Source: Paenibacillus thalictri (GTDB lineage: Bacteria > Bacillota > Bacilli > Paenibacillales > NBRC-103111). From it: a stretch of 61,373 bases of DNA. Of the stretch, positions 1 through 8,537 are shown in pieces. The notes under the pieces were generated by a model. It did no database searches and had not been told where the DNA came from. It saw only the letters and a list, made by a program, of their open reading frames with translations. Position 1 is the first letter of the stretch. The number at the start of each line of letters is the position of its first letter. The position numbers and the translations under genes are program-made. Location: NCBI RefSeq assembly GCF_004307995.1, contig NZ_SIRE01000041.1, positions 1 through 61,373 of the forward strand, read 5' to 3'.

Positions 1-101
1 AGTTGTCGCAAACTTAACGATAGGAGGATAATGGGATGCTGGCAAGTGTCTCTTTTCTTTGCAATTAGTTAAGCATTTTTATGCTGCAATGTTCGGCACT
101 T

Positions 102-405
102 TTAGTATGCAATATACAAACTGTCGAGCTGCGCAACCGTGTCGATCGTTATCGCCTTCCTCAAGTGGCTTATTGCTAGCGAAGCCATGCGCGATAATGT
201 CGCTGACGGAGGAACAAGTCGCATTTTGGTAACCCTTGTAGCTTTTGATCTACAGCTTGTCGCTATGCTTCAAAATAATGTCCCCGAATATGCGCTCAAT
301 TTCGTTCGTAGTGATGCTTGGTTTGATGAGAGGAGAGATTCTGCGATGGCATTCGGCCACCACATGGCGTGTTTTACGAATGGCACAAAAATTCGGCTTT
401 CTCCA
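102..405 (-). pseudogene. map: Decayed type I methionine aminopeptidase fragment
   Basis: Read on the minus strand, this segment gives clear type I methionine aminopeptidase matches: VVAECHRRISPLIKPSITT, then after an in-frame TAG (near 252) SYKGYQNATCSSVSDIIAHG, then NKPLEEGD. A frameshift follows before TIDTV, and a TAA comes soon after (102-104). Functional homologues have about 250 residues, with five metal ligands starting in the TIDTV region. Only the N-terminal third survives here, without a start codon, so no activity is expected. The family call comes from remembered consensus, not a search. Bases 1-101 hold nothing I recognise. Confidence 0.75.
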
Positions 406-540
406 CTTTAATTTATGCGACTATTGGAGGATGTTTCTGGAAAATGTCGAATTAGTAAGTAAGTCAACTATTTAACTAGGGAGACCACGCCGTGCTTGAT
501 ATTAGTCCATTTTCTAAAAAGATGTTAGAGGTATTGAAAC

Positions 541-1047
541 TTGGCTAATCACCACATTTGTTTACATACTCTAAAAGAACTCCGGAAGCAAGAGGAAGGG
601 GAGTTTCCTCAAATTTGTCCATATGCTTATGCCTATGTATTTTGGAAACACACTTTGCTACGGACCGATCATTTTTATACCTTGATAAGAGCGGATGAAA
701 CCAATCGTAAAACATACGAAGGGTTTGAATATGCGACTCAACTCATCCAAAAACATATCATTGACTTTAAAGAGAAGCTGTTTAACCATACCAATCTTTA
801 TGAATTTGATAACAGAAGATTGTTTGATTGGATCGTAAACCGATTCACATCCGATTTGTGTTTAAATTATTTCTATCAATGGCTTGAAATTGCAAAAAAA
901 GGATCCGAACAAATCCGTGTTCCTGATTGGAATAAAGTTTCATGGATGATAGAAAACAGTATCCCTAAGATGATCTTTAAACTCAAATCCAATGTATATG
1001 AGCCACAATTTGTCCAGATAGTCACAAAAAAAGAATCAAGAAATTGA
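541..1047 (+). CDS. Unrecognised 168-residue protein, possibly 5' frameshifted
   Basis: I do not recognise this protein. It is rich in aromatic and charged residues, has no membrane segment or signal peptide, and looks like a soluble, mostly helical protein. The only start in this frame is a TTG at 541 without a convincing ribosome binding site. In another frame, a GTG at 492 preceded by AGGGAG opens an 18-codon reading frame that ends at 546-548, exactly where this frame begins. One extra base near 546 could have split a slightly longer gene of about 185 residues. A strong terminator directly follows the stop codon, which supports real transcription of the strand. Confidence 0.55.
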   Translation: MANHHICLHTLKELRKQEEGEFPQICPYAYAYVFWKHTLLRTDHFYTLIRADETNRKTYEGFEYATQLIQKHIIDFKEKLFNHTNLYEFDNRRLFDWIVNRFTSDLCLNYFYQWLEIAKKGSEQIRVPDWNKVSWMIENSIPKMIFKLKSNVYEPQFVQIVTKKESRN

Positions 1048-1075
1048 AAACCCATCCATCGCGCGATGGGTTTTC
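1046..1075 (+). terminator. Intrinsic terminator after the 541-1047 gene
   Basis: Ten-base perfect arms AAAACCCATC and GATGGGTTTT flank an eight-base loop, and the TTTT of the right arm acts as a short U-run. The hairpin overlaps the stop codon of the upstream gene. Confidence 0.7.
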
Positions 1076-1224
1076 GTCTGTCGGGAATGGGATAAGGTGT
1101 CATCCGACAAAATTTATATGCAGTAAGCAGTAAGGTTTATAGGCGATTTTTAGACATATGTATAAAATACGGGTTTTGTGAATATGTTTACCAGCAAAGT
1201 TCCTGTCCGGGCCTATCCGGGCTC

Positions 1225-1260
1225 CAAAAAACAAAAGCCCCAAAAAATCAGGGCTTTTGT
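1225..1260 (-). terminator. Intrinsic terminator of the first aldo/keto reductase
   Basis: On the minus strand, CAAAAGCCC pairs with GGGCTTTTG and is followed by a run of six T. It lies about 60 bases downstream of the aldo/keto reductase stop at 1320. A second hairpin at 1268-1290 (TCCGCA/TGCGGA then TTTTTT) reads as a terminator on the plus strand, so the two gene ends are insulated from each other. Confidence 0.75.
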
Positions 1261-1319
1261 CAACGAATCCGCAAAATGCGGAAATTTTTTATTTTCGCGC
1301 AAACCAAAAAGGTTACACA

Positions 1320-2171
1320 TTAAAACTTTCTTACCATGCTGGTTAAACGTTCAACTTGTTCAGGATCATAATGTGAAAAGAACAAAGTTTCTCTTCTATC
1401 TAAAGCAGCAATAACATCCATATCTTCATTTGTTAATTCAAAATCAAATACATCAATATTCTGTTTCATTCTTTCCTTATTCACTGTTTTAGGAATCACC
1501 GATACACCAATTTGAATCAAGTATCTCAAAGCTACTTGAGCACTGGATTTATTGTATTTATCTCCAATTGCGTTTAATGTTTCATTACTAAATAAGTTGT
1601 TTTTTCCTTCTGCAAAAGGTGCCCAGGCCTGGATTTGCACTCCATATTTCTTCATGATTTCTCGAGCCTTTACTTGTTGATTAAATACATGTGTTTCAAC
1701 CTGATTTACTGCCGGAATAACTTGATTGTATTTTATCAGGTCGATTAATCTGTCAGGATAGAAATTACTTACACCTATTGCTCTCAATTTTCCTTCCTTA
1801 TATAGTTCTTCCATGGCACGATACGTTCCATAGTAATCATTAAAGGGCTGATGGATTAATAATAAATCTACATAATCAAGCTGAAGTCTTTCTAATGATC
1901 CTTCGATAGATTTTTTTGCATTTTCATATCCATAAGTGGAAATCCAGATCTTTGTAGTAATGAATAATTCCTCTCTTGGAACCCCGCATTTTCCAATAGC
2001 ATTTCCAACAGCCACTTCATTGCCGTAGCCCTGAGCAGTGTCGATTAAGCGGTAACCTACCTCAATTGCGTCCAACACACACTTTTCACATTGTCCATGA
2101 TCTGGAATTTGGAACACCCCATATCCCAAAATTGGCATTTTCACACCATTGTTTAATTCTACGTACTTCAT
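1320..2171 (-). CDS. Aldo/keto reductase (YtbE/YvgN-like, AKR5 type)
   Basis: This is a cytosolic NAD(P)H-dependent aldehyde/ketone reductase of 283 residues with a TIM-barrel fold. The catalytic tetrad is visible as D44, Y49 (AQGYGNE), K74 (TTKIW) and H107 (LIHQP). The IGVSNF strand follows, and the cofactor-binding VIPKTVNKERM lies near the C terminus. Start: ATG 2171 with AGGAG ten bases upstream; the frame stays open to 2264 but those residues do not resemble the family. The protein is a close paralogue of the reductase at 22728-23579, with the same length and the same catalytic positions. AKR5 enzymes often reduce methylglyoxal or diketogulonate, but the substrate here is unknown. It appears monocistronic, with a palindromic operator candidate about 50 bases upstream. 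Confidence 0.92.
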   Translation of the reverse strand: MKYVELNNGVKMPILGYGVFQIPDHGQCEKCVLDAIEVGYRLIDTAQGYGNEVAVGNAIGKCGVPREELFITTKIWISTYGYENAKKSIEGSLERLQLDYVDLLLIHQPFNDYYGTYRAMEELYKEGKLRAIGVSNFYPDRLIDLIKYNQVIPAVNQVETHVFNQQVKAREIMKKYGVQIQAWAPFAEGKNNLFSNETLNAIGDKYNKSSAQVALRYLIQIGVSVIPKTVNKERMKQNIDVFDFELTNEDMDVIAALDRRETLFFSHYDPEQVERLTSMVRKF

Positions 2172-2222
2172 ACCGATTTCTCCTCGTATAGTATTTCTTG
2201 AAGGTTGTTGTTGAACCAATTT

Positions 2223-2242
2223 CCAGTACCCTAGGGTACTGG
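2223..2242. promoter_or_regulatory. Perfect 20-bp palindrome upstream of aldo/keto reductase
   Basis: CCAGTACCCTAGGGTACTGG is a perfect inverted repeat lying 52 bases upstream of the reductase start. It abuts a second perfect palindrome, GGCGGCCGCC (2241-2250). The length, symmetry and place fit a MerR-like or other dimeric repressor/activator site, but no matching regulator gene is nearby. Function is inferred. Confidence 0.45.
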
Positions 2243-2250
2243 CGGCCGCC

Positions 2251-2606
2251 TTCAAAATTTCCAATTCAGATCTTTGAAAAACGAAAAATATATGAAAATT
2301 CTAAATAGGGACTGGACTTTTCGTGATGCTTCCAGACATTCGGGGAAATTCTTTCTTCTCCTGTAGTTCGACTACTCTTAAAGTCTGTTTCCCTGGCACT
2401 CGCGCGGCACTTCTTACCCGCTGGCTGTTCCCTCCGGCACTCCATGCCCGAAGATAGCCTCCTTTGTTATAGTCCTTCAATCAATTCCCAGTAAAATTAT
2501 GGTAATACGCTGGTTTTTAGGCTGGGTCTAGTTTAGTGATGCCATTTTTCCTGACTCCTGTCTCAGATGAGACGTCTCAACAATCGGAACAAATTCTTGT
2601 CATTTT
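2251..2606. other. Intergenic stretch without recognisable gene
   Basis: About 350 bases without a credible reading frame on either strand. It holds only the repeated GTCTCA half-sites listed at 2560-2579. It could be the decayed remains of a gene, but I see no protein family in it. Confidence 0.4.
2560..2579. promoter_or_regulatory. Overlapping GTCTCA inverted repeats
   Basis: GTCTCAGATGAGACGTCTCA contains three GTCTCA half-sites in alternating orientation, including the perfect palindrome TGAGACGTCTCA. This arrangement resembles operators of TetR-type repressors. It lies just downstream of the reductase ending at 2607 and about 400 bases upstream of the reductase starting at 2171, and no TetR gene is in the window. 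Confidence 0.3.
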
Positions 2607-3587
2607 TCAGTTTGCTCCAACTACTGGATGAGGAACATACGGTTCTTCCATATAAGCAACTTCTTCAGGTGTTAACTTCACCGAAAGTGAACCTACCGCA
2701 TCTTCAAGGTGAGTCAACTTCGTTGCCCCAACAATAGGTGCTGTTACCGGTTGTTTTTGCAACAACCAAGCAAGTGCGATTTGTGATCGGGGAACTTCAT
2801 GTATATTTGCCAGTTCCGCCGCGCGATCCACAATAGATTGATCAGCATCTGCCATCGCATCGTATTTTCTTTTTTGAATTTGATCGGTTTCGGAACGATG
2901 AGTTGTTTCCCCACGATCACGCGTCAATCTTCCTGATGCAAGCGGACTATATGGAATCACACCGATTTTTTCTTCCTTACAAAGAGGCAACATCTCTCGC
3001 TCCTCTTCACGATATATGAGATTTAAATGGTTCTGCATGGATACAAACCGTGTCCATCCGTTTTTTTCTGCCACATGAAGTGCCTTTTGGAACTGCCACG
3101 CATACATCGCTGAAGCACCGATGTATCTTGCTTTGCCAGCTTTGACCACATCGTGCATTGCTTCCATGGTCTCTTCGATAGGCGTATTGTAGTCCCAACG
3201 ATGGATTTGATACAAATCAACGTAGTCGGTTCCCAATCTCTTGAGGCTTTTATCAATTTCACTCATGATTGCCTTTCGGGATAGCCCTGCACCATTTGGA
3301 CCTTGGTGCATACGCCCCCAAACCTTCGTAGCGAGGACAATTTCATCCCGATTGGCATAATCCTTTAGCGCTCGTCCAACAAATTCCTCGCTTGTTCCAT
3401 CTGAATATATGTTCGCAGTATCAAAAAAATTGATACCTAGTTCAAGTGCTTTTTTAATAACCGGGCGGCTATTCTCTTCATCAATTACCCATTGGTGTGT
3501 CCACCGTTCCGCTACACCAAAGCCCATACAACCGAGACAAATTCGGGACACTTCTAAGCCTGTATTTCCGAGTTTCACATACTCCAT
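2607..3587 (-). CDS. Aldo/keto reductase (YhdN/Tas-like)
   Basis: A 326-residue NADPH-dependent oxidoreductase of the longer aldo/keto reductase class. The tetrad is visible as D56, Y61 (DTANIYSDG), K88 (LATKVW) and H129 (YQIHRWD). The C-terminal cofactor segment PIVGATKLTHLEDA binds the NADPH phosphate in the family. ATG 3587 is preceded by GAGGA eight bases upstream; 12 upstream in-frame residues to 3623 are unlikely to be translated. It is one of three reductases in a row on this strand (1320-4744), of two clearly different subfamilies, which points to a carbonyl or electrophile detoxification cluster. Substrate unknown. Confidence 0.92.
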   Translation of the reverse strand: MEYVKLGNTGLEVSRICLGCMGFGVAERWTHQWVIDEENSRPVIKKALELGINFFDTANIYSDGTSEEFVGRALKDYANRDEIVLATKVWGRMHQGPNGAGLSRKAIMSEIDKSLKRLGTDYVDLYQIHRWDYNTPIEETMEAMHDVVKAGKARYIGASAMYAWQFQKALHVAEKNGWTRFVSMQNHLNLIYREEEREMLPLCKEEKIGVIPYSPLASGRLTRDRGETTHRSETDQIQKRKYDAMADADQSIVDRAAELANIHEVPRSQIALAWLLQKQPVTAPIVGATKLTHLEDAVGSLSVKLTPEEVAYMEEPYVPHPVVGAN

Positions 3588-3730
3588 TTGATAGTTCCTC
3601 GCTCTCAAATAATATTTGTTCATTCAAACATTAAACATCAATTTTTCTAAGCTGTTAAACCCGCTTGTTGTGAAATTCATCGCCCTCACTATTGTGAAAG
3701 AAGGTGGTATTTCGGATATCCCAAGTGCTC

Positions 3731-4744
3731 TTAACTAAACTCGCGACGACGAGGCAATGAGAACCACAGTCCATCGAGCCATGCCAATTGCTGTTCTGTT
3801 AATGTTAATTCATCCATGTCAGCAGCGCGAAGACTCGCGTCCAATTGCTCTGGACGACTTGCACCAATGATTGCGGATGTGATTCCCGGTTGTTGTGTAA
3901 CCCAACGTAAAGCCGTCGTGACTGGATCAAAGCTATTCTCTCGGCACCAAGATTGGTATCGTTCAACAGCGTCGAATTGCGCCTCTTGCCAATAACGTTC
4001 CTGATACAACGAACCAGCATTGTTTCCGAGTCCGAAACGAGTCCCCTCTTCGACACTTGCATTTTTAGTATAACGGCCTGTGAGCATGCCTCCAGCAAGT
4101 GGGTTGTAACTGATAATGCCAAGTCCTTCATCAAGTGCCATCGGAACCAAGTCGTCCTCAATCATACGAAACAACAGATTGTAGCGCGGCTGAACGCTCA
4201 CGATGCGGGCATAATTTTTTCTGTCCGCAATTCCGTTGGCTTTTGCCACTTGCCAAGCACGCCAATTGGATACTCCTATGTAACGGACCTTACCTTGCTC
4301 AACGAGATCATCAAACGCACGTAATGTTTCATCTATGGGTGTGCTTGGGTCAAATTGATGAGCTTGATAGAGGTCGAGATAATCCGTCTTTAGGCGGCGA
4401 AGGCTATCCTCAACGGCGGTTATGATATGCTTCCTACTTAGCCCCCGATCATTTGCTCCAGGTCCCATCGCGCCGAAACACTTGGATGCCAGCACCACTT
4501 TGTCTCGTTTACCTTCTAGCCATTCTCCTATAATCGACTCGGTTGCGCCCGCGACGGCATAGGAAGCCCTCCCGATGGGATACACGTCTGCCGTGTCGAT
4601 AAAATTTACACCGGCATCGAACGACTTATCAAGAATCTCGAAGGAGGTTTTTTTGTCAGCTTGATTGCCAAAAGTCATCGTGCCCAGACACAAATACGTT
4701 ACTTTTAATCCGGTATGTCCTAAAGAACGATTTTTCATAATCAT
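3731..4744 (-). CDS. Aldo/keto reductase
   Basis: A 337-residue aldo/keto reductase with tetrad D50, Y55 (DTADVYPIG), K88 (LASKCFG) and H129 (YQAHQFD), followed by IGVSN and the C-terminal SAIIGASRPEQL NADPH-binding segment. It carries an insertion after the catalytic Tyr (SYAVAGATES) compared with the neighbour at 2607. AGGAGAGG lies just before two possible starts, ATG 4744 and ATG 4738; the first is used here. It is separated from the downstream reductase by 143 bases, so the two may be transcribed apart. It probably reduces aldehydes or ketones in the cytosol. Confidence 0.9.
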   Translation of the reverse strand: MIMKNRSLGHTGLKVTYLCLGTMTFGNQADKKTSFEILDKSFDAGVNFIDTADVYPIGRASYAVAGATESIIGEWLEGKRDKVVLASKCFGAMGPGANDRGLSRKHIITAVEDSLRRLKTDYLDLYQAHQFDPSTPIDETLRAFDDLVEQGKVRYIGVSNWRAWQVAKANGIADRKNYARIVSVQPRYNLLFRMIEDDLVPMALDEGLGIISYNPLAGGMLTGRYTKNASVEEGTRFGLGNNAGSLYQERYWQEAQFDAVERYQSWCRENSFDPVTTALRWVTQQPGITSAIIGASRPEQLDASLRAADMDELTLTEQQLAWLDGLWFSLPRRREFS

Positions 4745-4837
4745 TCACCTCTCCTAATATTTTTTTATTTTAGCTACATCAGACAGTTTCGTTAATTTAT
4801 ATATCTGTTGAGAATAGTTCCTTTGTATTCTGAAAAT

Positions 4838-6004
4838 TCAAACATTAACCCTTGACACTTCTCCCTTCCTATTGTTATTCGATAACCGTTTCACCAAGAA
4901 AATGTACAACAACATAGAGAAAGTAACCGACACAGCACTGATCGTAAATAATACTTGGTAACTCGTGAACAGGGAAACCCAACCAAGCATCATGGCGCCT
5001 AACCCAATACCGAGGTCGACAGCAGTCAATAGTGAAGCGTTGGCGCCCCCTTTACGGTCCGGATCAGCAAGCCGGATCGTTGCTGATTGAAGAGTTGGAT
5101 GCGCGGAGCCATAGCCGATACCATACAGAATCGCCGAAACAAGCACACCGAACAGTCCGGTCGAGAAACTCAGGTTGATCAAGGCCAAAATCGTAATAAC
5201 GAAGGCTGGTATAATGACTACCATCTCACCATGCCGGTCTACAAGTTTTCCCGCAAAGGGACGAATCAGGAGGAGTGTTGCAGCATAAGCCATAAAGAAC
5301 GAGCCGGGATTAACATTGATTCCGTTAGCGAATAGCGGGACGAAGGTGGTAATACCGCCATAAGCGATGGCGTGAAAAAAGGCTGAAACTGTGACAGGGA
5401 ACACCGATTTTTCGAAAAACTTAACTTTCCTTGTACCCGATTGCGCCTGGAAAGGCATTTTTGCCCCAAACGTTAAAAATAATGCTGCAGCCGAGAGGCC
5501 GACGGCAGAAAGAAACAGAGTGTGATACGAGTAGTTCTGTGAAACCCAAATGCCGAACATCGGGCCAACCGCCATGGCCATGGTCGTAGCTATGCCAAAC
5601 CAACCCAAGCCTTCACCGCGTCGGGCTGACGGGATTATATCCGAAATCGCCGTTTGAACAGCGGTTGTGGAAACAGCCCAGCCCATTCCATGCAATATTC
5701 TGAGCACTATCAATACGATTATTCCGCCTATCCACGTATACATATACATCGTCAAGGTGAAAAAAAGTAACCCGAAGACGATAAACGGGCGTCTACCGAA
5801 TCGGTCCAGCAGCACGCCGACGATCGGTCGAAAAATAACGGCAGACAGCATAAACGCACCCGCGGCCAGACCAACCTGTGCTTCCGTGCCTCCCATTTGC
5901 TTAATGAACAGCGGAAGCGTCGGGTACAGCGAATAAAATCCGCTGAACAGGAAAAACATTCCTATGCTTATAAGAATAAACGCCTTAGTCCACAAACGTT
6001 CCAT
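4838..6004 (-). CDS. MFS transporter, 12-TM drug/metabolite efflux type
   Basis: A 388-residue integral membrane protein with about 12 hydrophobic segments. The family signature LLDRFGRRPFIVFG lies in the loop between helices 2 and 3, and a degenerate repeat (KLVDRHGEM) lies between helices 8 and 9. Length and motifs fit the proton-driven single-polypeptide exporters of the DHA1 type. It follows the aldo/keto reductases on the same strand with a 93-base gap and could be co-transcribed upstream of them. The operator-like repeat at 6179-6211 lies about 190 bases upstream of its start. Substrate unknown. Confidence 0.88.
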   Translation of the reverse strand: MERLWTKAFILISIGMFFLFSGFYSLYPTLPLFIKQMGGTEAQVGLAAGAFMLSAVIFRPIVGVLLDRFGRRPFIVFGLLFFTLTMYMYTWIGGIIVLIVLRILHGMGWAVSTTAVQTAISDIIPSARRGEGLGWFGIATTMAMAVGPMFGIWVSQNYSYHTLFLSAVGLSAAALFLTFGAKMPFQAQSGTRKVKFFEKSVFPVTVSAFFHAIAYGGITTFVPLFANGINVNPGSFFMAYAATLLLIRPFAGKLVDRHGEMVVIIPAFVITILALINLSFSTGLFGVLVSAILYGIGYGSAHPTLQSATIRLADPDRKGGANASLLTAVDLGIGLGAMMLGWVSLFTSYQVLFTISAVSVTFSMLLYIFLVKRLSNNNRKGEVSRVNV

Positions 6005-6143
6005 TTAGTTGAACACCTCAGATTCCTAATTTTCTGAGCATAATGAGTTACGATGCCCTCAAACGTAAGAAGAACCTGTTTAACTGCTTTCACTGCGTGG
6101 GTGGATTGGGGATAACTTGACCCTGGGGCTCGCCCTGAACATA

Positions 6144-6211
6144 ATTTTATTATGCAACAAATAAAATGAGAGCGCTATCCTAATCGTCCTAAATGATTGC
6201 CTAATCCTCTC
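6144..6211. promoter_or_regulatory. AraC-type operator candidate, copy 1
   Basis: TTGCCTAATCCTCTC (6197-6211) is identical to sequences at 23740-23754 and 30298-30312. A second half-site, TATCCTAATCGTCC, lies exactly 21 bases upstream (6176-6189), two helical turns away. CATAATTTTATTATG just before it mirrors the palindrome at 23681-23699. This copy sits upstream of the MFS gene that starts at 6004. Confidence 0.55.
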
Positions 6212-6511
6212 ATAATCGCCAGCCATATGCAGGTATCCCAGGTGCCTGGGGCTTCCTGCTCCCAATGTGATCTGACTCTCCTCTGTTTTATATGAACGAA
6301 TAAAAAAACACGAGTCCATATAGGCCGTGTTTGACAAATTGGCTAGCCCGGCGGTCATCACTTGAATAGTGAGAAGACCCGTGGTTTTGCTTCACTGCCT
6401 TTCGACAGTTTTGCCTTTTTCCATATTCAGTTGCCTGTCAACTGAAATTGCAATTTTAGTACAATCGCTCCAATCATTGACATAGCGACATGTGCTTTTT
6501 CCGGGCCATTT
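6212..6511. other. Non-coding spacer between YdhK gene and operator
   Basis: About 300 bases without a supported gene; the longest frame (minus, 6080-6361) is low in quality and matches no family I know. It lies downstream of the YdhK gene and holds no clear U-run terminator. It may be the remains of a gene once driven from the neighbouring operator. Confidence 0.3.
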
Positions 6512-7129
6512 CTAATGCTTCATGCCACCCATGTTGTCGCTGCTTGCAGTTCCCGAATTCGTAAGCTCGCTTTCAGTTACCCATTGATGGTTTTTAACCA
6601 TTTGCCCACCTGTAGTTGGCATATAATCAACCATATATACCGTTGTTTGTTCCGCCGAATCAATCGTAGCCTTTGCGCCGTCCATCCCCTTCATATGATC
6701 GGCTTGTAATACAACTTCATCACCAAGTTTGAACGTCTTATTCCCAGCATCCTTTAATTCCTCTTGAATGACCCATTTGTGATTTGTTACTCTTTCTCCA
6801 CCGATAGTCGGCGTATAAGATACTGCATAAACGATTGTACTGTATGCACCAACAATCGTTGCTTTCGCTCCATTCATTCCTGCCATGTGATCGGCTTTTA
6901 TCGTTGCCTGACTGCCCACCTTAAAGGTTGGCTTTGGTGCCGCTTTCAGACCTGCAGGAACTTTACCGGAACCAGAGTGATCCATACCTTTCATATCCGA
7001 CCCAGACATGGCATTTCCGTTATTGGGACCCCTATTCGCCGAATCCCCATTGTTTGTACTTTTTCCACATCCACTTAAAGCAAGAACCACCAAAAGAGAG
7101 AGACTCAAGATAATCCATTTCTTTTTCAT
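6512..7129 (-). CDS. ydhK: YdhK family lipoprotein with two DUF1541 repeats
   Basis: A 205-residue exported lipoprotein. The signal peptide ends at the lipobox LSGC (Cys20), followed by a low-complexity linker rich in Asn, Met, His and Gly (MSGSDMKGMDHSG). Two tandem DUF1541 repeats follow, at about 65-125 and 130-190, each with ADHM(A/K)GMxGAKATI and a conserved HxWV end. The C terminus is again Met/His rich (DNMGGMKH). YdhK proteins occur with copper-resistance genes and the Met/His motifs fit extracellular copper binding, though that role is inferred. The start ATG has AAAGGAG upstream. It lies downstream of a two-component system and opposite the CsoR block. Confidence 0.88.
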   Translation of the reverse strand: MKKKWIILSLSLLVVLALSGCGKSTNNGDSANRGPNNGNAMSGSDMKGMDHSGSGKVPAGLKAAPKPTFKVGSQATIKADHMAGMNGAKATIVGAYSTIVYAVSYTPTIGGERVTNHKWVIQEELKDAGNKTFKLGDEVVLQADHMKGMDGAKATIDSAEQTTVYMVDYMPTTGGQMVKNHQWVTESELTNSGTASSDNMGGMKH

Positions 7130-7157
7130 GTTTAGAACTACTCCTTTACAAATCAGT

Positions 7158-7400
7158 TTATTTTCGATACTTTACCTTAACTGCTTTTAGTCCCTTAATT
7201 AGCAATTCCTTTCCATGGCCAGTTCCTGCTAACTCATTGGGTTTTGAGCTATAAATGAAATTACATCCTTGCTCGGCAGTTTAATCATTCTTAATCCGTT
7301 ATGGACAGGAACCAAGACTCGCTTGCCATCTGAGTCTGCAAAAACGTTCCCCCTGAACATTCACAAAAAAATCTTCTCAAGTATTTCCACTTATCCCCAA
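7158..7400 (-). pseudogene. C-terminal gene remnant, family unknown
   Basis: On the minus strand, coding-like text VLVPVHNGLRMIKLPSKDVI passes through a one-base frameshift into YSSKPNELAGTGHGKELL and ends at a TAA (7158-7160), 29 bases before the YdhK start. There is no start codon and the two halves are in different frames. I do not recognise the family. Codon use looks genuine, so a decayed gene is more likely than chance. Confidence 0.35.
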
Positions 7401-7463
7401 GCCATGTGTCTGCCTTGACTGTGATAAGTGTAAATCATACTTTTGAAGATCCTGTGTAGATGT

Positions 7464-8537
7464 TTAAATTTCAGAGGGAAGCCGGATAAAAAACGTGGTT
7501 CCTTGCTGACTTTCTGCCCAAATTTGTCCTTCATGGGCCGTCACAAGTTGTTTGACAATGGTTAATCCGAGCCCGCTGCCGCCGGTCTTCCGATTCCTCG
7601 ATTTATCCACACGATAAAACCGTTCGAATATATAGGGCAGATTCTCAGACGTGATACCCTTCCCAGTATCTTGAACCATTATAAGCACCGAATCACGCTC
7701 TTTCGTTACCACAATCCGTATTTCTCCATGCGCAGGTGTATATTCCAGCGCATTGGTAAGCAGATTCACGAGGATTTGGATCATGCGATCACGGTCGACA
7801 CGGACCGTAATTCCGGGAGGAACCAAACGCTTCAGATGCACATTTTTTTCCCGACAAGCTGCCGAAACAAGTTCCACCCCACGATCAATAACTCCAAAAA
7901 GGGATTCTTCCTTTCGTACTAATTGAAACCCCGGCGATTCCATATGGGTCAGTTCTTCTAATTCGGCTACCAACTGAGTCAACCGTTCAATTTCTTCATA
8001 ACAGGAATGAATCCGCTCAGGAGTTGGCTTCCAAATACCGTCTTTTAGTGCACGCATATGACTTTTCAGCGTAGTTAACGGTGTTCGAAGCTCATGAGCG
8101 ATGTCTTCGGTCATCGTTACCCGCAACTGCTCTTGCCGCTGCAACTGCTCGGCCAGCGAATTCAACGAAGCACCCAAATCTGCAAGCTCATCCCTTCCTT
8201 GAAGGGCTACTCTCGAACTCCACTTCCCCTCGGCCATACTTTCCGCTATACGTTTCATATGGACTAGGGGAGCCGAAATCCGCTTAGCCACATAGATACC
8301 AATCAAGGCGGCAAGCATAATGGATACTATACATGTCCAGATAATGGTTTGTACCAACGCCTGCTCCAGATGATAGTCAAGTTGCGGCAAATCATGATTC
8401 ATTCCGGGAACTTGAGACTTGTACATTGAAAAGTGATAATGTGTTGTCAAAATGATACTGACGGTTGAAATCAGAATAATACCAACGGCGATCCCGATAA
8501 TAATAAGTGCGAGCCTCGTATGCAAACGTCGGTTCAT
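7464..8537 (-). CDS. Sensor histidine kinase (BaeS-like)
   Basis: A 357-residue membrane sensor kinase. Two transmembrane helices (about 11-32 and 63-84) enclose a short external loop with His and Met (HYHFSMYK, PGMNHDL) that might bind a metal. A HAMP linker follows (about 86-138). The phosphoacceptor is H148 in EDIAHELRTPLTT, with the N box LLTNALEYTP, the G1 box DTGKGI and the G2 box GGSGLGLTIV in the ATPase domain. Its ATG overlaps the stop of the response regulator gene by four bases (ATGA). Given the copper neighbours, it may sense copper or envelope stress; this is inferred from context only. Confidence 0.93.
   Translation of the reverse strand: MNRRLHTRLALIIIGIAVGIILISTVSIILTTHYHFSMYKSQVPGMNHDLPQLDYHLEQALVQTIIWTCIVSIMLAALIGIYVAKRISAPLVHMKRIAESMAEGKWSSRVALQGRDELADLGASLNSLAEQLQRQEQLRVTMTEDIAHELRTPLTTLKSHMRALKDGIWKPTPERIHSCYEEIERLTQLVAELEELTHMESPGFQLVRKEESLFGVIDRGVELVSAACREKNVHLKRLVPPGITVRVDRDRMIQILVNLLTNALEYTPAHGEIRIVVTKERDSVLIMVQDTGKGITSENLPYIFERFYRVDKSRNRKTGGSGLGLTIVKQLVTAHEGQIWAESQQGTTFFIRLPSEI

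Noticed and set aside
2172..2264. 31-residue N-terminal extension of the first aldo/keto reductase
   Set aside because: It spans the palindromic operator candidate, has no family similarity, and ATG 2171 has a proper ribosome binding site.
6080..6361. 93-residue minus-strand reading frame over the operator region
   Set aside because: It has no ribosome binding site or family features, and overlaps the conserved direct repeats.
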